DNA of 64,000 bases from positions 242,520 through 306,519 of the forward strand of contig NZ_JANZXA010000004.1 in the NCBI RefSeq assembly GCF_025153475.1, given 5' to 3'. Position 1 is the stretch's first letter. Each line of letters starts with the position of its first letter. A program made the position numbers and the translations under genes. The DNA is from Novosphingobium mangrovisedimenti (GTDB taxonomy: Bacteria > Pseudomonadota > Alphaproteobacteria > Sphingomonadales > Sphingomonadaceae). This document shows positions 9,636-20,452 of the stretch, in pieces. The notes below the pieces were generated by a model that had not been told where the DNA came from, did no database searches, and saw nothing but the letters and a program-made list of their open reading frames with translations.

Positions 9636-10340
9636 GTGCCTGACAACCGACAATCCGCAGACGCCCGGTCGCCGTCCTCGCAGTTCGAGGGGCTGATCGA
9701 GGTCCTGCCTGCCGTTTCGCGACTGGCGCTGGCCTATGCGCCTGGGCCCGCGCGCGTGCCGACGCTTGCGCTGCTTTCGCTCGATGCCCGGCTCGCCGGT
9801 TTGCTGCGGCACTCGCGCGAGCCCATGCTTGCGCAGCTGCGATTGTCGTGGTGGCGAGAATCGCTTGGGCGCGATCAGGATGAATGGCCGGAAGGCGAAC
9901 CTCTTCTGGCTGCCTTGCGCAGCTGGAACGGCCGGCACAAGGCGCTGACCGCGCTCGTCGACGGATGGGAAGCGCTGACCGGACCTGCGCCGCTGTCGGC
10001 CGACGCACTTCAGGTCATGGCGCAGGGACGCGCGGAGGCCTTCGCCGCGCTGGCCCATGCCTTGGGCCGGAAAGGCGAGGCGGAGGCTGCCTATCGCCTG
10101 GGGCATCAATGGGGGCTTGCCGACCTTTCCATGCGGCTTGCCAACGAACAGGAACGCACGACAGCCGCGTCGCTCGCAGCAGCCCGAGGCGCGGGTTCCA
10201 TGCGCGTATCGCGCCAGTTGCGACCGTTGCTGGTGCTTCACGGGCTGGCTCACCGCCGGATGGAGAAGGGGGCTGACGCCGCAGCCATTTCGCCCGCGGC
10301 CATGCTCAAGGCCTTGCGGCTCGGCCTGCTGGGTTTCTGA
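9636..10340 (+). CDS. Squalene/phytoene synthase family protein, probably non-catalytic
   Basis: The 234-residue protein resembles the squalene/phytoene synthase fold in LLSLDARLAGLLRHSREPM, LAQLRLSWWRES (a conserved patch of this family) and the helical GHQWGLADLSMRLA segment. The paired DxxxD prenyl-diphosphate-binding motifs of true synthases are not visible and the protein is shorter than those enzymes. It is closer to the NDUFAF6-like branch, linked in eukaryotes to complex I assembly. GTG 9636 is used. It stands alone on this strand between pdhB and the EF-hand gene. A role in isoprenoid synthesis should not be assumed. Confidence 0.65.
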   Translation: MPDNRQSADARSPSSQFEGLIEVLPAVSRLALAYAPGPARVPTLALLSLDARLAGLLRHSREPMLAQLRLSWWRESLGRDQDEWPEGEPLLAALRSWNGRHKALTALVDGWEALTGPAPLSADALQVMAQGRAEAFAALAHALGRKGEAEAAYRLGHQWGLADLSMRLANEQERTTAASLAAARGAGSMRVSRQLRPLLVLHGLAHRRMEKGADAAAISPAAMLKALRLGLLGF

Positions 10341-10421
10341 TACGGCCGGATGCCGATGAAGGATATGTAATTTCAGCTACCCGCTGCGCGCCCTATTCTG
10401 GTGCGCGCAAGGGGGACCCGT

Positions 10422-10880
10422 ATGAATCGCTTCCTGCTCGGAGGCCTCGCCGTTCTCGCGCTGTTCGCAATTGCCCTATTCTGGCTCCAGGGTCGGGCTC
10501 AGGTGGAAGCGGGAGCGCCACCGCCCGACGGGCTTGCGTCCTTTGATCCGGAGGATTTGCCGAGCGCCGCCATCGATGACGTGGTTGGCCCGACGCCCCC
10601 CGAAGCCACCGACCTCACGCGCGAACAGCGCCGCTTCGGTCGCTACGATCGGGATAGCGACGGAAGGATTACCCGGAACGAGATGCTCTCCACCCGCACT
10701 GCGGCCTTCCGCAAGCTCGACCAGGACGGCAACAACCTCCTGACGTTCGAGGAATGGGCGGTGACGACAGTCGACAAGTTCGAGCATGCTGACGTCAATC
10801 ACGACGACTGGCTTACGCCGGAGGAGTTCGGTCGCACCGCTCCGCCGCGCACCGGGCCGAAGCCCAGGTGCAGTTGCTGA
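10422..10880 (+). CDS. Membrane-anchored EF-hand calcium-binding protein
   Basis: The 152-residue protein has an N-terminal hydrophobic segment (FLLGGLAVLALFAIALFWL), probably an uncleaved anchor or signal peptide, then three EF-hand-like loops: DRDSDGRITRNE, DQDGNNLLTFEE and DVNHDDWLTPEE. Each keeps the acidic residues at loop positions 1, 3 and 12. ATG 10422 is chosen over an upstream in-frame start because GGGGGAC lies just before it and the signal sequence follows directly. It probably binds Ca2+ in the periplasm; no partner is evident. The 3' end abuts trmFO, read from the other strand. Confidence 0.75.
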   Translation: MNRFLLGGLAVLALFAIALFWLQGRAQVEAGAPPPDGLASFDPEDLPSAAIDDVVGPTPPEATDLTREQRRFGRYDRDSDGRITRNEMLSTRTAAFRKLDQDGNNLLTFEEWAVTTVDKFEHADVNHDDWLTPEEFGRTAPPRTGPKPRCSC

Positions 10881-12230
10881 TCAGGCTGCGGGTGCCAGCC
10901 CGTTGATCCACGGCACGATGTCCTCTTTCGCGCGCGCGGTATAGGCTTCCTTGCGCTGCTTCTTCTTCACGTCGTGCAGCGGCGGGAATAGGCCGAAGTT
11001 CACGTTCATCGGCTGATAGCTTTCGGCCTCGGCATCGCCGGTGATGTGCGAGAGCAGGGCGCCCATGGCCGTTGTCCGGGGCGGCGCCTGCCATTCGCGG
11101 CCCGCGAGTTCAGCGGCGGTCATCAGGCCCGTCATCAGGCCGACCGCAGAGCTTTCGACATAGCCCTCGCAGCCCGTGATCTGGCCGGCGAAGCGCACGT
11201 GCGACGCGCTCTTGAGACGCATCTGGCGATCGAGCAGGACCGGGGAGTTGAGGAACGTGTTGCGGTGCAGGCCGCCGAGGCGGGCGAATTCAGCCTTTTC
11301 CAGCCCCGGAATGGTGCGGAACAGGCGGACCTGCTCGGCGTGCTTGAGCTTGGTCTGGAAGCCGACCATGTTCCACAGCGTGCCGAGCTTGTTGTCCTGT
11401 CGCAGCTGCACCACCGCATAGGGCCAGCGGCCGTTGGGGTGTTCGGGCGTCGCCCAGTGCGGATTGTCCAGTCCGACCGGCTTCATCGGCCCGAAGCGCA
11501 GTGTATCGAGGCCGCGTTCGGCCATGACCTCGATGGGCATGCAGCCGTCGAAATAGGGCGTGCTGGCTTCCCACTCCTTGAACGCGGTCTTCTCGCCTTC
11601 GATCAGGCCCCGGTGAAAGGCTAGGTACTGCTCCTTGTTCATTGGGCAGTTGATGTAGTCCTTGGTCTCACCTTTATCCCAGCGCGAGGCCATCCAGCAC
11701 ACGTCCATGTCGATCGTCTCGCGATAGACGATCGGCGCGATGGCATCGAAGAACGCCAGGCTGTCCGCACCCGTTGCCTGGCCGATCGATCCGGCCAAGG
11801 CCTCGGCCGTGAGCGGGCCTGTTGCGACGATGGTCAGGCCGCTCTCGGGCAGCGTATCGATCCGCTCGCGCACGATGGTGAGGTTGGGCAGCTCGGAGAG
11901 TCGGGCCTCGACCTCTGCGGAAAACACGTCGCGGTCTACGGCGAGGGCCGATCCGGCGGGCACCTGCGCCTTGGCGGCAGCCGCCATGATCAACGAATCG
12001 CACTGGCGCATTTCGTGATGGAGCAGGCCGACGGCGTTCTTCTCGTCATCGTCGGAACGGAAGGAATTCGAGCAGACCAGTTCAGCAAGGCCATCGGTCT
12101 GGTGGGCAGGGCTGCGCTCTCCGGTGCCGCGCATTTCCGAGAGGCGCACCTTGAAGCCCCGGCGCGCAAGCTGCCATGCGGCTTCGCTGCCGGCCAGCCC
12201 GCCGCCGATGATGTGGACGTCGTATGTCAT
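10881..12230 (-). CDS. trmFO: Methylenetetrahydrofolate-tRNA-(uracil-5-)-methyltransferase
   Basis: The 449-residue protein begins with the FAD-binding motif [18 protein letters not shown] and [15 protein letters not shown], characteristic of TrmFO. Further matches are [12 protein letters not shown] and [15 protein letters not shown]. The enzyme makes 5-methyluridine at tRNA position 54 using folate and FADH2. An upstream in-frame start at 12413 exists, but the FAD motif begins right after ATG 12230, so that is taken as the start. It is convergent with the EF-hand gene and divergent from the S41 peptidase. Confidence 0.95.
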   Translation of the reverse strand: MTYDVHIIGGGLAGSEAAWQLARRGFKVRLSEMRGTGERSPAHQTDGLAELVCSNSFRSDDDEKNAVGLLHHEMRQCDSLIMAAAAKAQVPAGSALAVDRDVFSAEVEARLSELPNLTIVRERIDTLPESGLTIVATGPLTAEALAGSIGQATGADSLAFFDAIAPIVYRETIDMDVCWMASRWDKGETKDYINCPMNKEQYLAFHRGLIEGEKTAFKEWEASTPYFDGCMPIEVMAERGLDTLRFGPMKPVGLDNPHWATPEHPNGRWPYAVVQLRQDNKLGTLWNMVGFQTKLKHAEQVRLFRTIPGLEKAEFARLGGLHRNTFLNSPVLLDRQMRLKSASHVRFAGQITGCEGYVESSAVGLMTGLMTAAELAGREWQAPPRTTAMGALLSHITGDAEAESYQPMNVNFGLFPPLHDVKKKQRKEAYTARAKEDIVPWINGLAPAA

Positions 12231-12312
12231 GGTGCGGCGCCTTAGCGGCTTGTCACTTGTTCCGTCGAGGCCAAGTTGACAAAGAAGGGCGGCGAAAGAC
12301 GGGGAGGAAGGC

Positions 12313-13800
12313 ATGATCGGGCATCTCAAGCGTCGAACCGTGGGCATGGCTGCGCTGCTCTTGCTGTTGCCGTCGTGTGCCGGAACGCAAGTATCGCACC
12401 CGGAACCGGCCACGCCGCCTGACAGCTATTCTGCTCGGGACGTGCGCGAAGATCTGGACATGCTCTACAGAACGTTGGGGGAGGCCCAGTACGATCCTTA
12501 TGCCCGGGTAACGAAGGTGGCCTACGAGCAGCATTTCGAACAGCTTCGCCATGAGATTACAGGGCCGATGAAAAAGCCGCAGGCCCATCTCCTGTTCCAG
12601 AAACTGCTGGCCTTCGGGCGTATCGCCCATGCGCATACCGAGGCGCCGTTGATCGATGCCCTGGACGCCGTGCGCGCAGGAGAGCCGGTCTTCCCGCTGG
12701 ACGTCGTCTATCGCGATGGAAAGGCGGTGCTCGCAAACTGGCCCGACGCAACCGACACCCTCCCGCCCGGATCCCGATTGCTGGCGTTTGATGGACAGGA
12801 CATGGCAAGCATCGACGCGCAACTTCGGAACTTCGTTTCCGCGGACACGGACGATCTGCTGCACGCACAACTGGTCAAGGGTTTTCCGATCTACCTTGCC
12901 CTGCTGTTTCCCGGTCACACGTCCCTTGAGGTGCGCGCGGTCCGTCCCGATGGGCAAGAGGTCACCCATGAGATTCGCGCAATCGCGTTCTCCGAAATCG
13001 GGACGCTGCGCAAAAGTCGGCCAGTGCCCAGGCTTGCTACCGATTTCGGGAGCCGCGAATTCCGTATCGACGACGGCATCGGCTATCTGCGTCCGGGGCC
13101 CTTCTCCAACCTTCCGGGCGAGAAGGCCGAGGATTCGGCAGGGTACGAACCGGCGCCGTTCGTGGCCTTTCTCGACAAGGCATTCGCGACATTCGAGGCG
13201 GCCGGGGTAAAGGACCTCCTGATAGACTTGCGCGGCAATCCCGGCGGCGACAACAGCTTTTCCGATCCCATGATCGCCCGCTTCGCCTACCGCCCGTTCC
13301 GGTTTGCCTCGCGCTTCAGCCTTCGCGCCAGCGCCGCCACGAAAGCGCGTTACGCAAAAGGGACGTATGAGCAGGGCACGTTGCTGGCGGCGATGGTGGA
13401 AAAGGAGGCGTCCACTCCCAACGGCACTCGCTACGACTTCGAACTGCCCTTCGTTGAACCTGTCGAGGAAGGTCGTTTCGACGGGAAGGTCTGGGCGCTG
13501 ATCGACCGGCAGAGCTACAGCAACGCCGTTTCCGTGGCCGCCATTCTCAAGGACTACGGCTTCGCGACGCCGCTGGGGGAGGCGACCGCCGACCTTGCAA
13601 CCACCTATGGATCGGTCGAGCACTTCTCGCTGCCGCACAGCAAGGTGCAGGTTGCCTATCCCAAGAGCTATATCGTCCGTCCCAATGGCGACGAGACGGT
13701 CCACGGCGTTCAGCCGGACATAGCGCTTGCGCCGCAGCCGATCGGCGAATCACGCGATGTGGTGCTGGAGCAGGCCTACGCAGCGATCGGCAAGCGCTGA
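12313..13800 (+). CDS. S41-family peptidase, predicted lipoprotein
   Basis: The 495-residue protein has a signal peptide ending in lipobox LPSC (Cys22). The C-terminal half contains S41 (C-terminal processing/tricorn-like) protease features: [16 protein letters not shown] and the nucleophile region [19 protein letters not shown], with the presumed catalytic Ser in SYSNA. A later [10 protein letters not shown] matches the usual S41 end. No clear PDZ domain is visible between. It is probably a periplasmic-facing processing peptidase of unknown substrate. Confidence 0.82.
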   Translation: MIGHLKRRTVGMAALLLLLPSCAGTQVSHPEPATPPDSYSARDVREDLDMLYRTLGEAQYDPYARVTKVAYEQHFEQLRHEITGPMKKPQAHLLFQKLLAFGRIAHAHTEAPLIDALDAVRAGEPVFPLDVVYRDGKAVLANWPDATDTLPPGSRLLAFDGQDMASIDAQLRNFVSADTDDLLHAQLVKGFPIYLALLFPGHTSLEVRAVRPDGQEVTHEIRAIAFSEIGTLRKSRPVPRLATDFGSREFRIDDGIGYLRPGPFSNLPGEKAEDSAGYEPAPFVAFLDKAFATFEAAGVKDLLIDLRGNPGGDNSFSDPMIARFAYRPFRFASRFSLRASAATKARYAKGTYEQGTLLAAMVEKEASTPNGTRYDFELPFVEPVEEGRFDGKVWALIDRQSYSNAVSVAAILKDYGFATPLGEATADLATTYGSVEHFSLPHSKVQVAYPKSYIVRPNGDETVHGVQPDIALAPQPIGESRDVVLEQAYAAIGKR

Positions 13801-13816
13801 TCCTTGCGGGAGGCTG

Positions 13817-14167
13817 TCAAGGGTGGGGGAGAATGACCTGCCCGTCAGCGTTGCGCTCCACCGGTGCATGGGCCGGCACCGCCGTCAGCGGCAGGTCGGC
13901 ATAGACATGCGGGAACAGGGCCCCGCCGCGTGACACTTCCCATTTCACGGCATCGCCCAGCACGGTCAGATCGACGACCGCGATATGCAGATCGTCCTGT
14001 CCCGCAAAGTGCTTGTCCAGTGTCCCTTGAACTTGTCCTGCGGTGGACAAGTGGATGTAGCCGTCAGCAAGGTCCACCGGAGCGCCGGTGAAAATCCCGG
14101 CGGCGAGCAACTGCTGGAGTTGCTCGCCGGTCAGGATCTTGTAGGCGACGGTCTCGTCAGCGCTCAC
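13817..14167 (-). CDS. DUF952 family protein
   Basis: The 116-residue protein matches the DUF952 pattern: YKILTGEQLQQL near the start, DGYIHLSTAGQVQGTLDKHFAGQ in the middle and FPHVYADLPL towards the end. The biochemical role is not established. It overlaps the gyrA stop by 4 bp on the same strand, so it is probably co-transcribed at the end of the gyrA message. Confidence 0.85.
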   Translation of the reverse strand: MSADETVAYKILTGEQLQQLLAAGIFTGAPVDLADGYIHLSTAGQVQGTLDKHFAGQDDLHIAVVDLTVLGDAVKWEVSRGGALFPHVYADLPLTAVPAHAPVERNADGQVILPHP

Positions 14168-16932
14168 GCTTCACCTTCGGGTGCCTCGGGCGCTTCTGGC
14201 GTCTCTGCGGCCGGAGCCTCGGATTCGGCACCTTCGGCCTCTTCCGCTTCCGCCTCTTCGTCGAGGCGAACGGCGCTCACCACGTGTTCGCCCTCGGAGA
14301 CGTTGAACAGGCGCACGCCGGCCGAACCGCGACCGATCACGCGCAGCGTTTCGAGCGGCAGACGGATCAGCTTGGCCTGATCGGTGACGAGCATGAGCTG
14401 CTCGGCCTGCGTGGCCGGGAAGCTGGCGACAACCGGGCCGTTGCGGCCGATGTTGTCGATATTGGTGATGCCCTGGCCGCCGCGGCCGGTGCGGCGGTAC
14501 TCGTAAGCCGAGGACATTTTGCCATAGCCGTTGGCGCAGACGGTGAGGATGAACTGCTCGCGTTCGACCAGTTCGGCCATGCGTTCGGGGGTGAGCGAAG
14601 GCTCGCCTTCCTTCTCACCCTTCCATGGCGCGAACTTGAGGTAGGCCTCGCGCTCTTCCGCCGTGGTGCCAACGCGGTGCAGGATCGAAAGCGAGATGAC
14701 CTCGTCCATTTCGCCTTTGTCATTGGCCTTCAGGTTCATACCGCGCACGCCGGTGGAAGTGCGACTGGTGAATTCGCGCACGTCGTCACCGGCGAAGCGG
14801 ATCGCCTTGCCCTGGCGGCTCGCCAGAAGCACGTCGTCGGTCGCTTCCAGAAGAGCCACGCCGATCAGCCTGTCGTCGGACCCTTCGTCGAACTTCATCG
14901 CGAATTTGCCGTTGGACGGGATGTTGGCGAAGGCGTCCATGGCGTTGCGGCGCACATTGCCCTTGGCCGTGGCGAACACGACCGACAGCGAACTCCACTC
15001 GGCCTCGTCCTCGGGCAGCGCGAGCACGGTCTGGATCGTCTCGTCCTTGTCCAGCGCGGGCAGGAGGTTGACGATCGGGCGGCCGCGCGTGGTCGGGCCG
15101 CCTTCGGGCAGCTTGTAGACCTTGAGACGATAGACCTTGCCGGCGGTCGAGAAGAACAGCACCGGATTGTGCGTGGAGGTGACGAACATCGTCGTCACGG
15201 CATCCTCTTCCTTCGTCGCCATGCCGGCGCGGCCCTTGCCGCCACGGGCCTGCGCGCGGAAGGTGGAGAGGGCGGTGCGCTTGATGTAGCCGTCCATGGT
15301 GACGGTCACCACCATGTCCTCGCGCTCGATCAGGTCTTCGTCCTCGATCCCGTCGAAGGCTGCGGTGATCTCGGAGACACGCGGCGTCGCATAGGCATCG
15401 CGGACCGCCTGCAGTTCTTCGCGCATGACGGCGTAGAGCTTCACGCGGTCGGCCAGGATCGCGAGGTATTCCTCGATGGCGATCGCCAGTTCCTTGAGCT
15501 CGTCGCCGATCTCGTCGCGGCCGAGCGCGGTCAGACGGTGCAGGCGCAGGTCGAGGATGGCCTTCACCTGCGCTTCGGACAACCGGTAGACACCGCCCGA
15601 TTCCTCGGCGGTCGGCTCGATCGCCTCGACCAGACGGATATAGGGCGCGATTTCGCCAATCGGCCATTCCTTGCCCAGCAGCTTGGCGCGGGCATCGGCG
15701 GGATTTGACGAGCCGCGGATCATCGCCACGACTTCGTCGAGGTTCGACACCGCAACGACGAGGCCGAGCAAGATATGCGCCCGGTCACGCGCCTTGTTCA
15801 GTTCGAACTTGGTGCGGCGGGTGATGACCTGCTCGCGGAACTGGATGAAGGACTGGATGATGTCCCTCAGCGCCATGATTTCCGGCCGGCCGCCCCGGAT
15901 CGCCAGCATGTTGGCGGCGAAGTTCGATTGCGCGGGCGTGTTGCGCCAGAGCTGGTTGAGCACGACTTCGGGCGAGGCATCGCGTTTGAGGTCGATGACC
16001 ACGCGCACGCCTTCGCGGTTGGATTCATCGCGGATGTCCGAGACGCCCTCGATCCGCTTGTCCTTGGCGGCTTCGGCGATCTTCTCGACAAGGCCGGACT
16101 TGCCGACCTGGAAGGGGATCGAGGTCAGCACGATCGAGCGGCGATCGCCCCGGCCTTCCTCGATCTCGTGGCGGCAGCGCTGCACAATCGAGCCGCGTCC
16201 GGTCGTATAGGCCGAGCGCGCGCCGCTGGAGCCGAGGATCAGCGGGGCGGTCGGGAAGTCCGGCCCCGGAATGATCTCGAACAGTTCCTCCGAGGTGATC
16301 CCCGGATTTTCCATCATCGCGAAGCAGCCGTCGATCACTTCGCCCAGGTTGTGTGGCGGAATGTTCGTGGCCATGCCGACGGCGATGCCGCCCGCGCCAT
16401 TGACCAGCAGGTTCGGATAGCGGGCCGGTAGGACCGAAGGTTCCGAACGCGAGCCATCGTAGTTGTCGACGAAATCGACGGTATCCTTGTCGAGATCGTC
16501 CAGCAGCGAATTGGCGACCTTGGCCAGGCGCGCCTCGGTGTAACGCATCGAGGCTGGCGGGTCGGGGTCCATCGAGCCGAAGTTGCCCTGGCCATCGACC
16601 AGCGGCAGTCGCATCGACCAGTCCTGCGTCATGCGCGCCAGGGCATCGTAGATCGCGGCGTCACCATGCGGGTGGTAGTTACCCATGACGTCGCCGACGA
16701 TCTTCGCCGACTTGCGGTAAGGCCGTCCGGCGACGAAGCCGCCTTCCTGGCTGGCAAAGAGAATGCGGCGGTGAACGGGCTTGAGGCCGTCGCGCACATC
16801 GGGGAGTGCGCGGGACACGATCACGCTCATCGCGTAATCGAGGTAGCTCGTCTTCATCTCGTCGACGATGTCGACGCGGGCGTACTCGCCTTCTGGGCCG
16901 GTGTGCTCGTTGTTGTTGGTTTCGTCGCTCAC
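14164..16932 (-). CDS. gyrA: DNA gyrase subunit A
   Basis: The 922-residue protein has the breakage-reunion domain ([29 protein letters not shown]), catalytic Tyr131 in SMRYTEARL, and a C-terminal beta-pinwheel with several GyrA boxes, including the canonical-like QARGGKG. An acidic, Glu/Ala/Pro-rich tail ends the protein. With GyrB it introduces negative supercoils. In the quinolone-resistance region the sequence reads [12 protein letters not shown], so Ala92 stands where E. coli has Ser83. Asp96, the E. coli Asp87 equivalent, is kept. Confidence 0.97.
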   Translation of the reverse strand: MSDETNNNEHTGPEGEYARVDIVDEMKTSYLDYAMSVIVSRALPDVRDGLKPVHRRILFASQEGGFVAGRPYRKSAKIVGDVMGNYHPHGDAAIYDALARMTQDWSMRLPLVDGQGNFGSMDPDPPASMRYTEARLAKVANSLLDDLDKDTVDFVDNYDGSRSEPSVLPARYPNLLVNGAGGIAVGMATNIPPHNLGEVIDGCFAMMENPGITSEELFEIIPGPDFPTAPLILGSSGARSAYTTGRGSIVQRCRHEIEEGRGDRRSIVLTSIPFQVGKSGLVEKIAEAAKDKRIEGVSDIRDESNREGVRVVIDLKRDASPEVVLNQLWRNTPAQSNFAANMLAIRGGRPEIMALRDIIQSFIQFREQVITRRTKFELNKARDRAHILLGLVVAVSNLDEVVAMIRGSSNPADARAKLLGKEWPIGEIAPYIRLVEAIEPTAEESGGVYRLSEAQVKAILDLRLHRLTALGRDEIGDELKELAIAIEEYLAILADRVKLYAVMREELQAVRDAYATPRVSEITAAFDGIEDEDLIEREDMVVTVTMDGYIKRTALSTFRAQARGGKGRAGMATKEEDAVTTMFVTSTHNPVLFFSTAGKVYRLKVYKLPEGGPTTRGRPIVNLLPALDKDETIQTVLALPEDEAEWSSLSVVFATAKGNVRRNAMDAFANIPSNGKFAMKFDEGSDDRLIGVALLEATDDVLLASRQGKAIRFAGDDVREFTSRTSTGVRGMNLKANDKGEMDEVISLSILHRVGTTAEEREAYLKFAPWKGEKEGEPSLTPERMAELVEREQFILTVCANGYGKMSSAYEYRRTGRGGQGITNIDNIGRNGPVVASFPATQAEQLMLVTDQAKLIRLPLETLRVIGRGSAGVRLFNVSEGEHVVSAVRLDEEAEAEEAEGAESEAPAAETPEAPEAPEGEA

Positions 16933-17211
16933 GCGGTTCTATCGCTGATTGTTGTAAGAAAAGGTCGGTGAACCGCCCTAGGACAAGCGCCATGGGAATG
17001 CCACCTGAAGCGCATCGACAGGGCTGAAACGCCGCGCGTTTTCCACACATATGGGTCGCTGGCGAAAATCTGCGGGGGCACGGCGCGATGCGGAACCTTA
17101 ATGGCTGAGCCGAATTGCATTCAATCAGCGTTCAGTGGCATGAAACTATCCCGAGCCCGAGGTTGCAAAAAGGCTGTTTGACCGCCACTAACCGCGCCGA
17201 ACCGTTTTTTG

Positions 17212-17237
17212 GACTCCCTCTTTCGGGTTAGGGAGTC
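17212..17237 (+). promoter_or_regulatory. Leader hairpin in the gyrA / exported-protein intergenic region
   Basis: The 331-bp gap 16933-17263 separates gyrA from the gene starting at 17264. It holds no convincing gene. GACTCCCT and AGGGAGTC form a perfect 8-bp stem with a 10-base loop containing TTCGGG, 26 bp before the next start and just before its GGAG ribosome-binding site (17251). A T-run precedes rather than follows it, so it is more likely a 5'-UTR structure than a terminator. Confidence 0.45.
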
Positions 17238-17263
17238 GTCCGACTTGAGAGGAGTTGCCGTTG

Positions 17264-18601
17264 ATGGCTCGTAAGTTCCTGGGTTCCCGTATTGCTCTTG
17301 CAATTGCTCTGTCGAGCGGGCTGGCCGTTGCGGTGGCTCCGCCGGCTATGGCCAAGAAGAAGGAAAAGGCGGCTGCTCCCCAATTCTCGGATGAGTTCCG
17401 CAAGGCTGCCGCGCCTATCGAAAAGGCAATGACGGACGCCACGAAGAAGCTTCCCGCCGGCGCCGGTCCGAACGAATATGCGGCGGCCCAGGCAGAGATC
17501 GACGCCGCGCTTGGCGGTGACGGCAAGGCCGCCTTCGAGGCCGCCGTGCCGGCCGCGACGACGCCCGACGACAAGCACGCGCTGGGTTCGTTCATGCGCA
17601 ACTATGGCATTCTCGCCAAGGATCTCGCCTTCAAGCAGAAGGGCAACCTGTTGATGCTCGAGAGCGGCAAGCTGTCGCCGGAGTCGGTTGGGGCGATCAA
17701 TTTCGATTCGGGCGTGACCGCGTATCAGCTCAAGGACTGGGCCAATGCGGCCAAGTATCTCAGGGCGGCCAAGGCAGTCGGCTATCAGGATCCGAATAAC
17801 CAGCTCGATATGATCCTGGTCGATGCCTACAAGCGCAGCGGCAATACCGAAGCCGTTCTCCAGATGGCGGACGAGGAAATCGCGGCGGCGCAGGCCAGCG
17901 GCACGGCGCCCAGCGAAACCACGCTGCGCAATGCCCTGCAGCAGACCTACAGTGCCAAGCAGGTTGGTCCCTCGGCCAAGTATGCATCCCTGCTGGGTCG
18001 GTACTATCCGGCGGCCTGGGGTGTGGCGATCTCGGTCGTGGGACAGATCGCGGCCCTGCCGCGTGAGCAGGACATCGACCTGATGCGCCTGAAGTACCTG
18101 ACCAAGTCGATGACCGAGAAGGCGGACTATTTCACCTACCTCGAAGACGTCGATCCGCGCGCCTATCCGGGCGAAGCGCTGAAGATCATCAACGACGGCC
18201 TTGCCAAGGGCGTTCTCACCGAGAGGGAGATCGAGGCCGACAAGACGAACACCTCGTCGCGCGTCGCGCAGGACAAGGCTTCGCTTCCCTCCGTTGCCAG
18301 CGATGCCAACAAGGCGGGCGCCAAGGTCGGCGTCGTGGTCGGTGCCGGCGACGTGTTCCTCAGCTACGATCAGCCTGCCCAGGCGGAGACATTCTACGCC
18401 AAGGCGCTCGGCATGCCGGGTGTCGATGTAGACAAGGCGACCCTGCGTCTGGCCATGGCTCAGGCGTTGCAGGGCAAGTACACCGAAGCCGAAGCCAACT
18501 TCGCGAAAGTGAAGGGCTCGCGCATTCCGGTTGCGCAGATGTGGACCGGCTATGTCCAGAGCAAGGCCGCCCCGGTGGCTGCCGCGGCGCCGGCGAACTG
18601 A
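17264..18601 (+). CDS. Exported alpha-helical (TPR-like) protein of unknown function
   Basis: The 445-residue protein has a clear Sec signal peptide (SRIALAIALSSGLAVAVAPPAMA) and an alanine-rich mature part with TPR-like helices, such as LKDWANAAKYLRAAKAVGYQ, VLQMADEEIAAAQ and AETFYAKALGMP. ATG 17264 is preferred over TTG 17255 because GGAG at 17251 is well spaced. No catalytic motif was seen. A strong terminator follows, so it is probably a monocistronic, well-expressed periplasmic protein, perhaps a scaffold. Confidence 0.75.
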   Translation: MARKFLGSRIALAIALSSGLAVAVAPPAMAKKKEKAAAPQFSDEFRKAAAPIEKAMTDATKKLPAGAGPNEYAAAQAEIDAALGGDGKAAFEAAVPAATTPDDKHALGSFMRNYGILAKDLAFKQKGNLLMLESGKLSPESVGAINFDSGVTAYQLKDWANAAKYLRAAKAVGYQDPNNQLDMILVDAYKRSGNTEAVLQMADEEIAAAQASGTAPSETTLRNALQQTYSAKQVGPSAKYASLLGRYYPAAWGVAISVVGQIAALPREQDIDLMRLKYLTKSMTEKADYFTYLEDVDPRAYPGEALKIINDGLAKGVLTEREIEADKTNTSSRVAQDKASLPSVASDANKAGAKVGVVVGAGDVFLSYDQPAQAETFYAKALGMPGVDVDKATLRLAMAQALQGKYTEAEANFAKVKGSRIPVAQMWTGYVQSKAAPVAAAAPAN

Positions 18602-18626
18602 TCGCGGTCGCCGTCAGGCGAACGTG

Positions 18627-18660
18627 AAAAAGGGCGGCGGGACATCCCGTCGCCCTTTTT
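18627..18660 (+). terminator. Rho-independent terminator
   Basis: AAGGGCGGCGGGA and CCCGTCGCCCTT form a stem with one G-U pair and a 3-base loop, flanked by an A-run on the 5' side and TTTTT on the 3' side. It ends transcription of the exported helical protein. The A/T symmetry lets it also serve the carbonic anhydrase gene read from the other strand. Confidence 0.9.
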
Positions 18661-18711
18661 GTTTGACCTGCCGGGACAGGGCTTGTCCGACGGTGGACAG
18701 CGGCTCTGTCC

Positions 18712-19377
18712 TCAGGTCACCGGATCGAAGGTTCCGGTCTTGTCGTCCATCAGGTGGAGGACGCCGTCCGCGATCGCGAAGAACGCGCCGCGCAGGCGCA
18801 GATCGCCATCGCGCACTTTCCGGCGGATGCAGGGGAAAGTCATCAGGTTGTCGAGGCTGACCTTGACCGCGGCCTGTTCCATTTGACGCTCGGCGGGGCG
18901 TCCCTTGGTGCCGAATTTCGCTGCGACAGGTTCGCGCGCTTCGTCGAGCAGGGCGATCCAGTCGGCGATGAACCCGCCTTCGCCGGGTTCGGTGCCATGC
19001 AGCTCCTGGGTCAGGGCCGCCTTGCAGCCGCCGCACATGCCGTGGCCCATGACCACGATCTCTTTCACCTGAAGCACCTGCACGGCGAATTCCAGCGCGG
19101 CCGAGACGCCGTGGTGGCCGGGTGTCGTCTCGAACGGAGGTACCAGCGCGGCGACATTGCGCACGACGAAGATCTCTCCCGGGTCGACGTCGAAGATCTG
19201 GGTCGGATCGACGCGGCTGTCGGAACAGGCGATGATCATTACCTCCGGTTGCTGGCCTTCGCGCAGGCGGGCCCAGCGTTCGCGGTGCGGAGTCCAGCCG
19301 GTGTCACGAAAACGGCGGTAGCCATCAAGGAGATTGCCGAGGGCGTTGTTGCTGGATTCGGTCTCGGATGGGGGCAT
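18712..19377 (-). CDS. Beta-class carbonic anhydrase
   Basis: The 221-residue protein carries the beta-carbonic anhydrase zinc site: Cys51 and Asp53-Arg55 in [10 protein letters not shown], then His112 and Cys115 in [22 protein letters not shown] lies between them. It interconverts CO2 and bicarbonate, supplying bicarbonate to carboxylases. It is convergent with the gene before it, shares the terminator at 18627-18660, and is divergent from lipA. Confidence 0.95.
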   Translation of the reverse strand: MPPSETESSNNALGNLLDGYRRFRDTGWTPHRERWARLREGQQPEVMIIACSDSRVDPTQIFDVDPGEIFVVRNVAALVPPFETTPGHHGVSAALEFAVQVLQVKEIVVMGHGMCGGCKAALTQELHGTEPGEGGFIADWIALLDEAREPVAAKFGTKGRPAERQMEQAAVKVSLDNLMTFPCIRRKVRDGDLRLRGAFFAIADGVLHLMDDKTGTFDPVT

Positions 19378-19461
19378 TGGGGAGCTCCTTGGATATTCGA
19401 GATTGCCTTACTCGGGATATTCGCTCTGGCAAGGGCGCGAGCATATGACTATCTGGGCCCC

Positions 19462-20400
19462 ATGAACGATCTTTCGACTGCACCGAACCCGGCTCCCAAT
19501 CCGGAAAGACAGCGCAAGCCCGACTGGATCCGGGTGAAGGCACCGACCACCAAGGGCTATGGCGAGACGCGCAAGCTGATGCGCGATCTCAAGCTGAACA
19601 CCGTTTGCGAGGAGGCAGCCTGTCCGAACATCGGCGAGTGCTGGACCAAGAAGCACGCGACGGTGATGATCCTTGGCGATACCTGCACTCGCGCCTGCGC
19701 TTTTTGCAACGTCAAGACCGGCATGCCCGGCCGTGTCGACGCGGAAGAGCCCGCCCACGTTGCCGAAGCAGCAGCGAAGATGGGGCTGGAGCACATCGTC
19801 ATCACCTCGGTCGATCGCGACGATCTGCCCGACGGTGGCGCCAGCCAGTTCGTCAAGGTGATCGAGGAACTGCGTCGCACCACGCCTTCGACCACGATCG
19901 AGATTCTCACGCCCGACTTCCGCGGCAAGATGCAGGCCGCGATCGAGGCGATCGTTGCGGCCCGCCCCGACGTCTACAATCACAACCTCGAGACGGTGCC
20001 CCGGCTGTACCCGACGATCCGCCCCGGCGCGCGCTATTACGCCTCGCTGCGGTTGCTTGAGGAAGTGAAGCGGCACGATCCCTCGATCTTCACCAAGTCG
20101 GGCATCATGCTGGGGCTGGGCGAGGAACGGCTCGAAGTCCATCAGGTGATGGACGACATGCGCTGTGCCGACATCGATTTCCTGACCATGGGACAGTACC
20201 TGCGACCCACGCCGAAGCACACCGAGGTCAAGGAATTCGTGACGCCGCAGGCGTTCGACGCCTACGGGGCGATTGCGCGCGCCAAGGGCTTCCTGCAGGT
20301 GGCCTCCACGCCCCTGACGCGTTCGAGCTATCACGCCGGCGAGGATTTCGCGGAAATGCGCGCCGCGCGCGAAGCCAGGCTGGCGCGGGGACAGCGCTGA
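19462..20400 (+). CDS. lipA: Lipoyl synthase
   Basis: The 312-residue radical-SAM enzyme inserts two sulfurs into octanoyl-lysine to make lipoyl groups, for example on E2 and on the PdhB lipoyl domain nearby. Both iron-sulfur clusters are visible. The auxiliary cluster uses Cys49, Cys54 and Cys60 ([12 protein letters not shown]); the SAM cluster uses Cys75, Cys79 and Cys82 (CTRACAFC). The frame stays open far upstream, but the start is ATG 19462 because the upstream part is antisense to the carbonic anhydrase gene. Confidence 0.97.
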   Translation: MNDLSTAPNPAPNPERQRKPDWIRVKAPTTKGYGETRKLMRDLKLNTVCEEAACPNIGECWTKKHATVMILGDTCTRACAFCNVKTGMPGRVDAEEPAHVAEAAAKMGLEHIVITSVDRDDLPDGGASQFVKVIEELRRTTPSTTIEILTPDFRGKMQAAIEAIVAARPDVYNHNLETVPRLYPTIRPGARYYASLRLLEEVKRHDPSIFTKSGIMLGLGEERLEVHQVMDDMRCADIDFLTMGQYLRPTPKHTEVKEFVTPQAFDAYGAIARAKGFLQVASTPLTRSSYHAGEDFAEMRAAREARLARGQR

Positions 20401-20452
20401 TGTCCACCGGTGTACAGACGGGTGCCTGCGTGATCGCGCAAAAGGCCTGAAC

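Noticed and set aside
18754..19461. Upstream in-frame extension of lipA
   Set aside because: The extension is antisense to the carbonic anhydrase and lipA homology begins at 19462.
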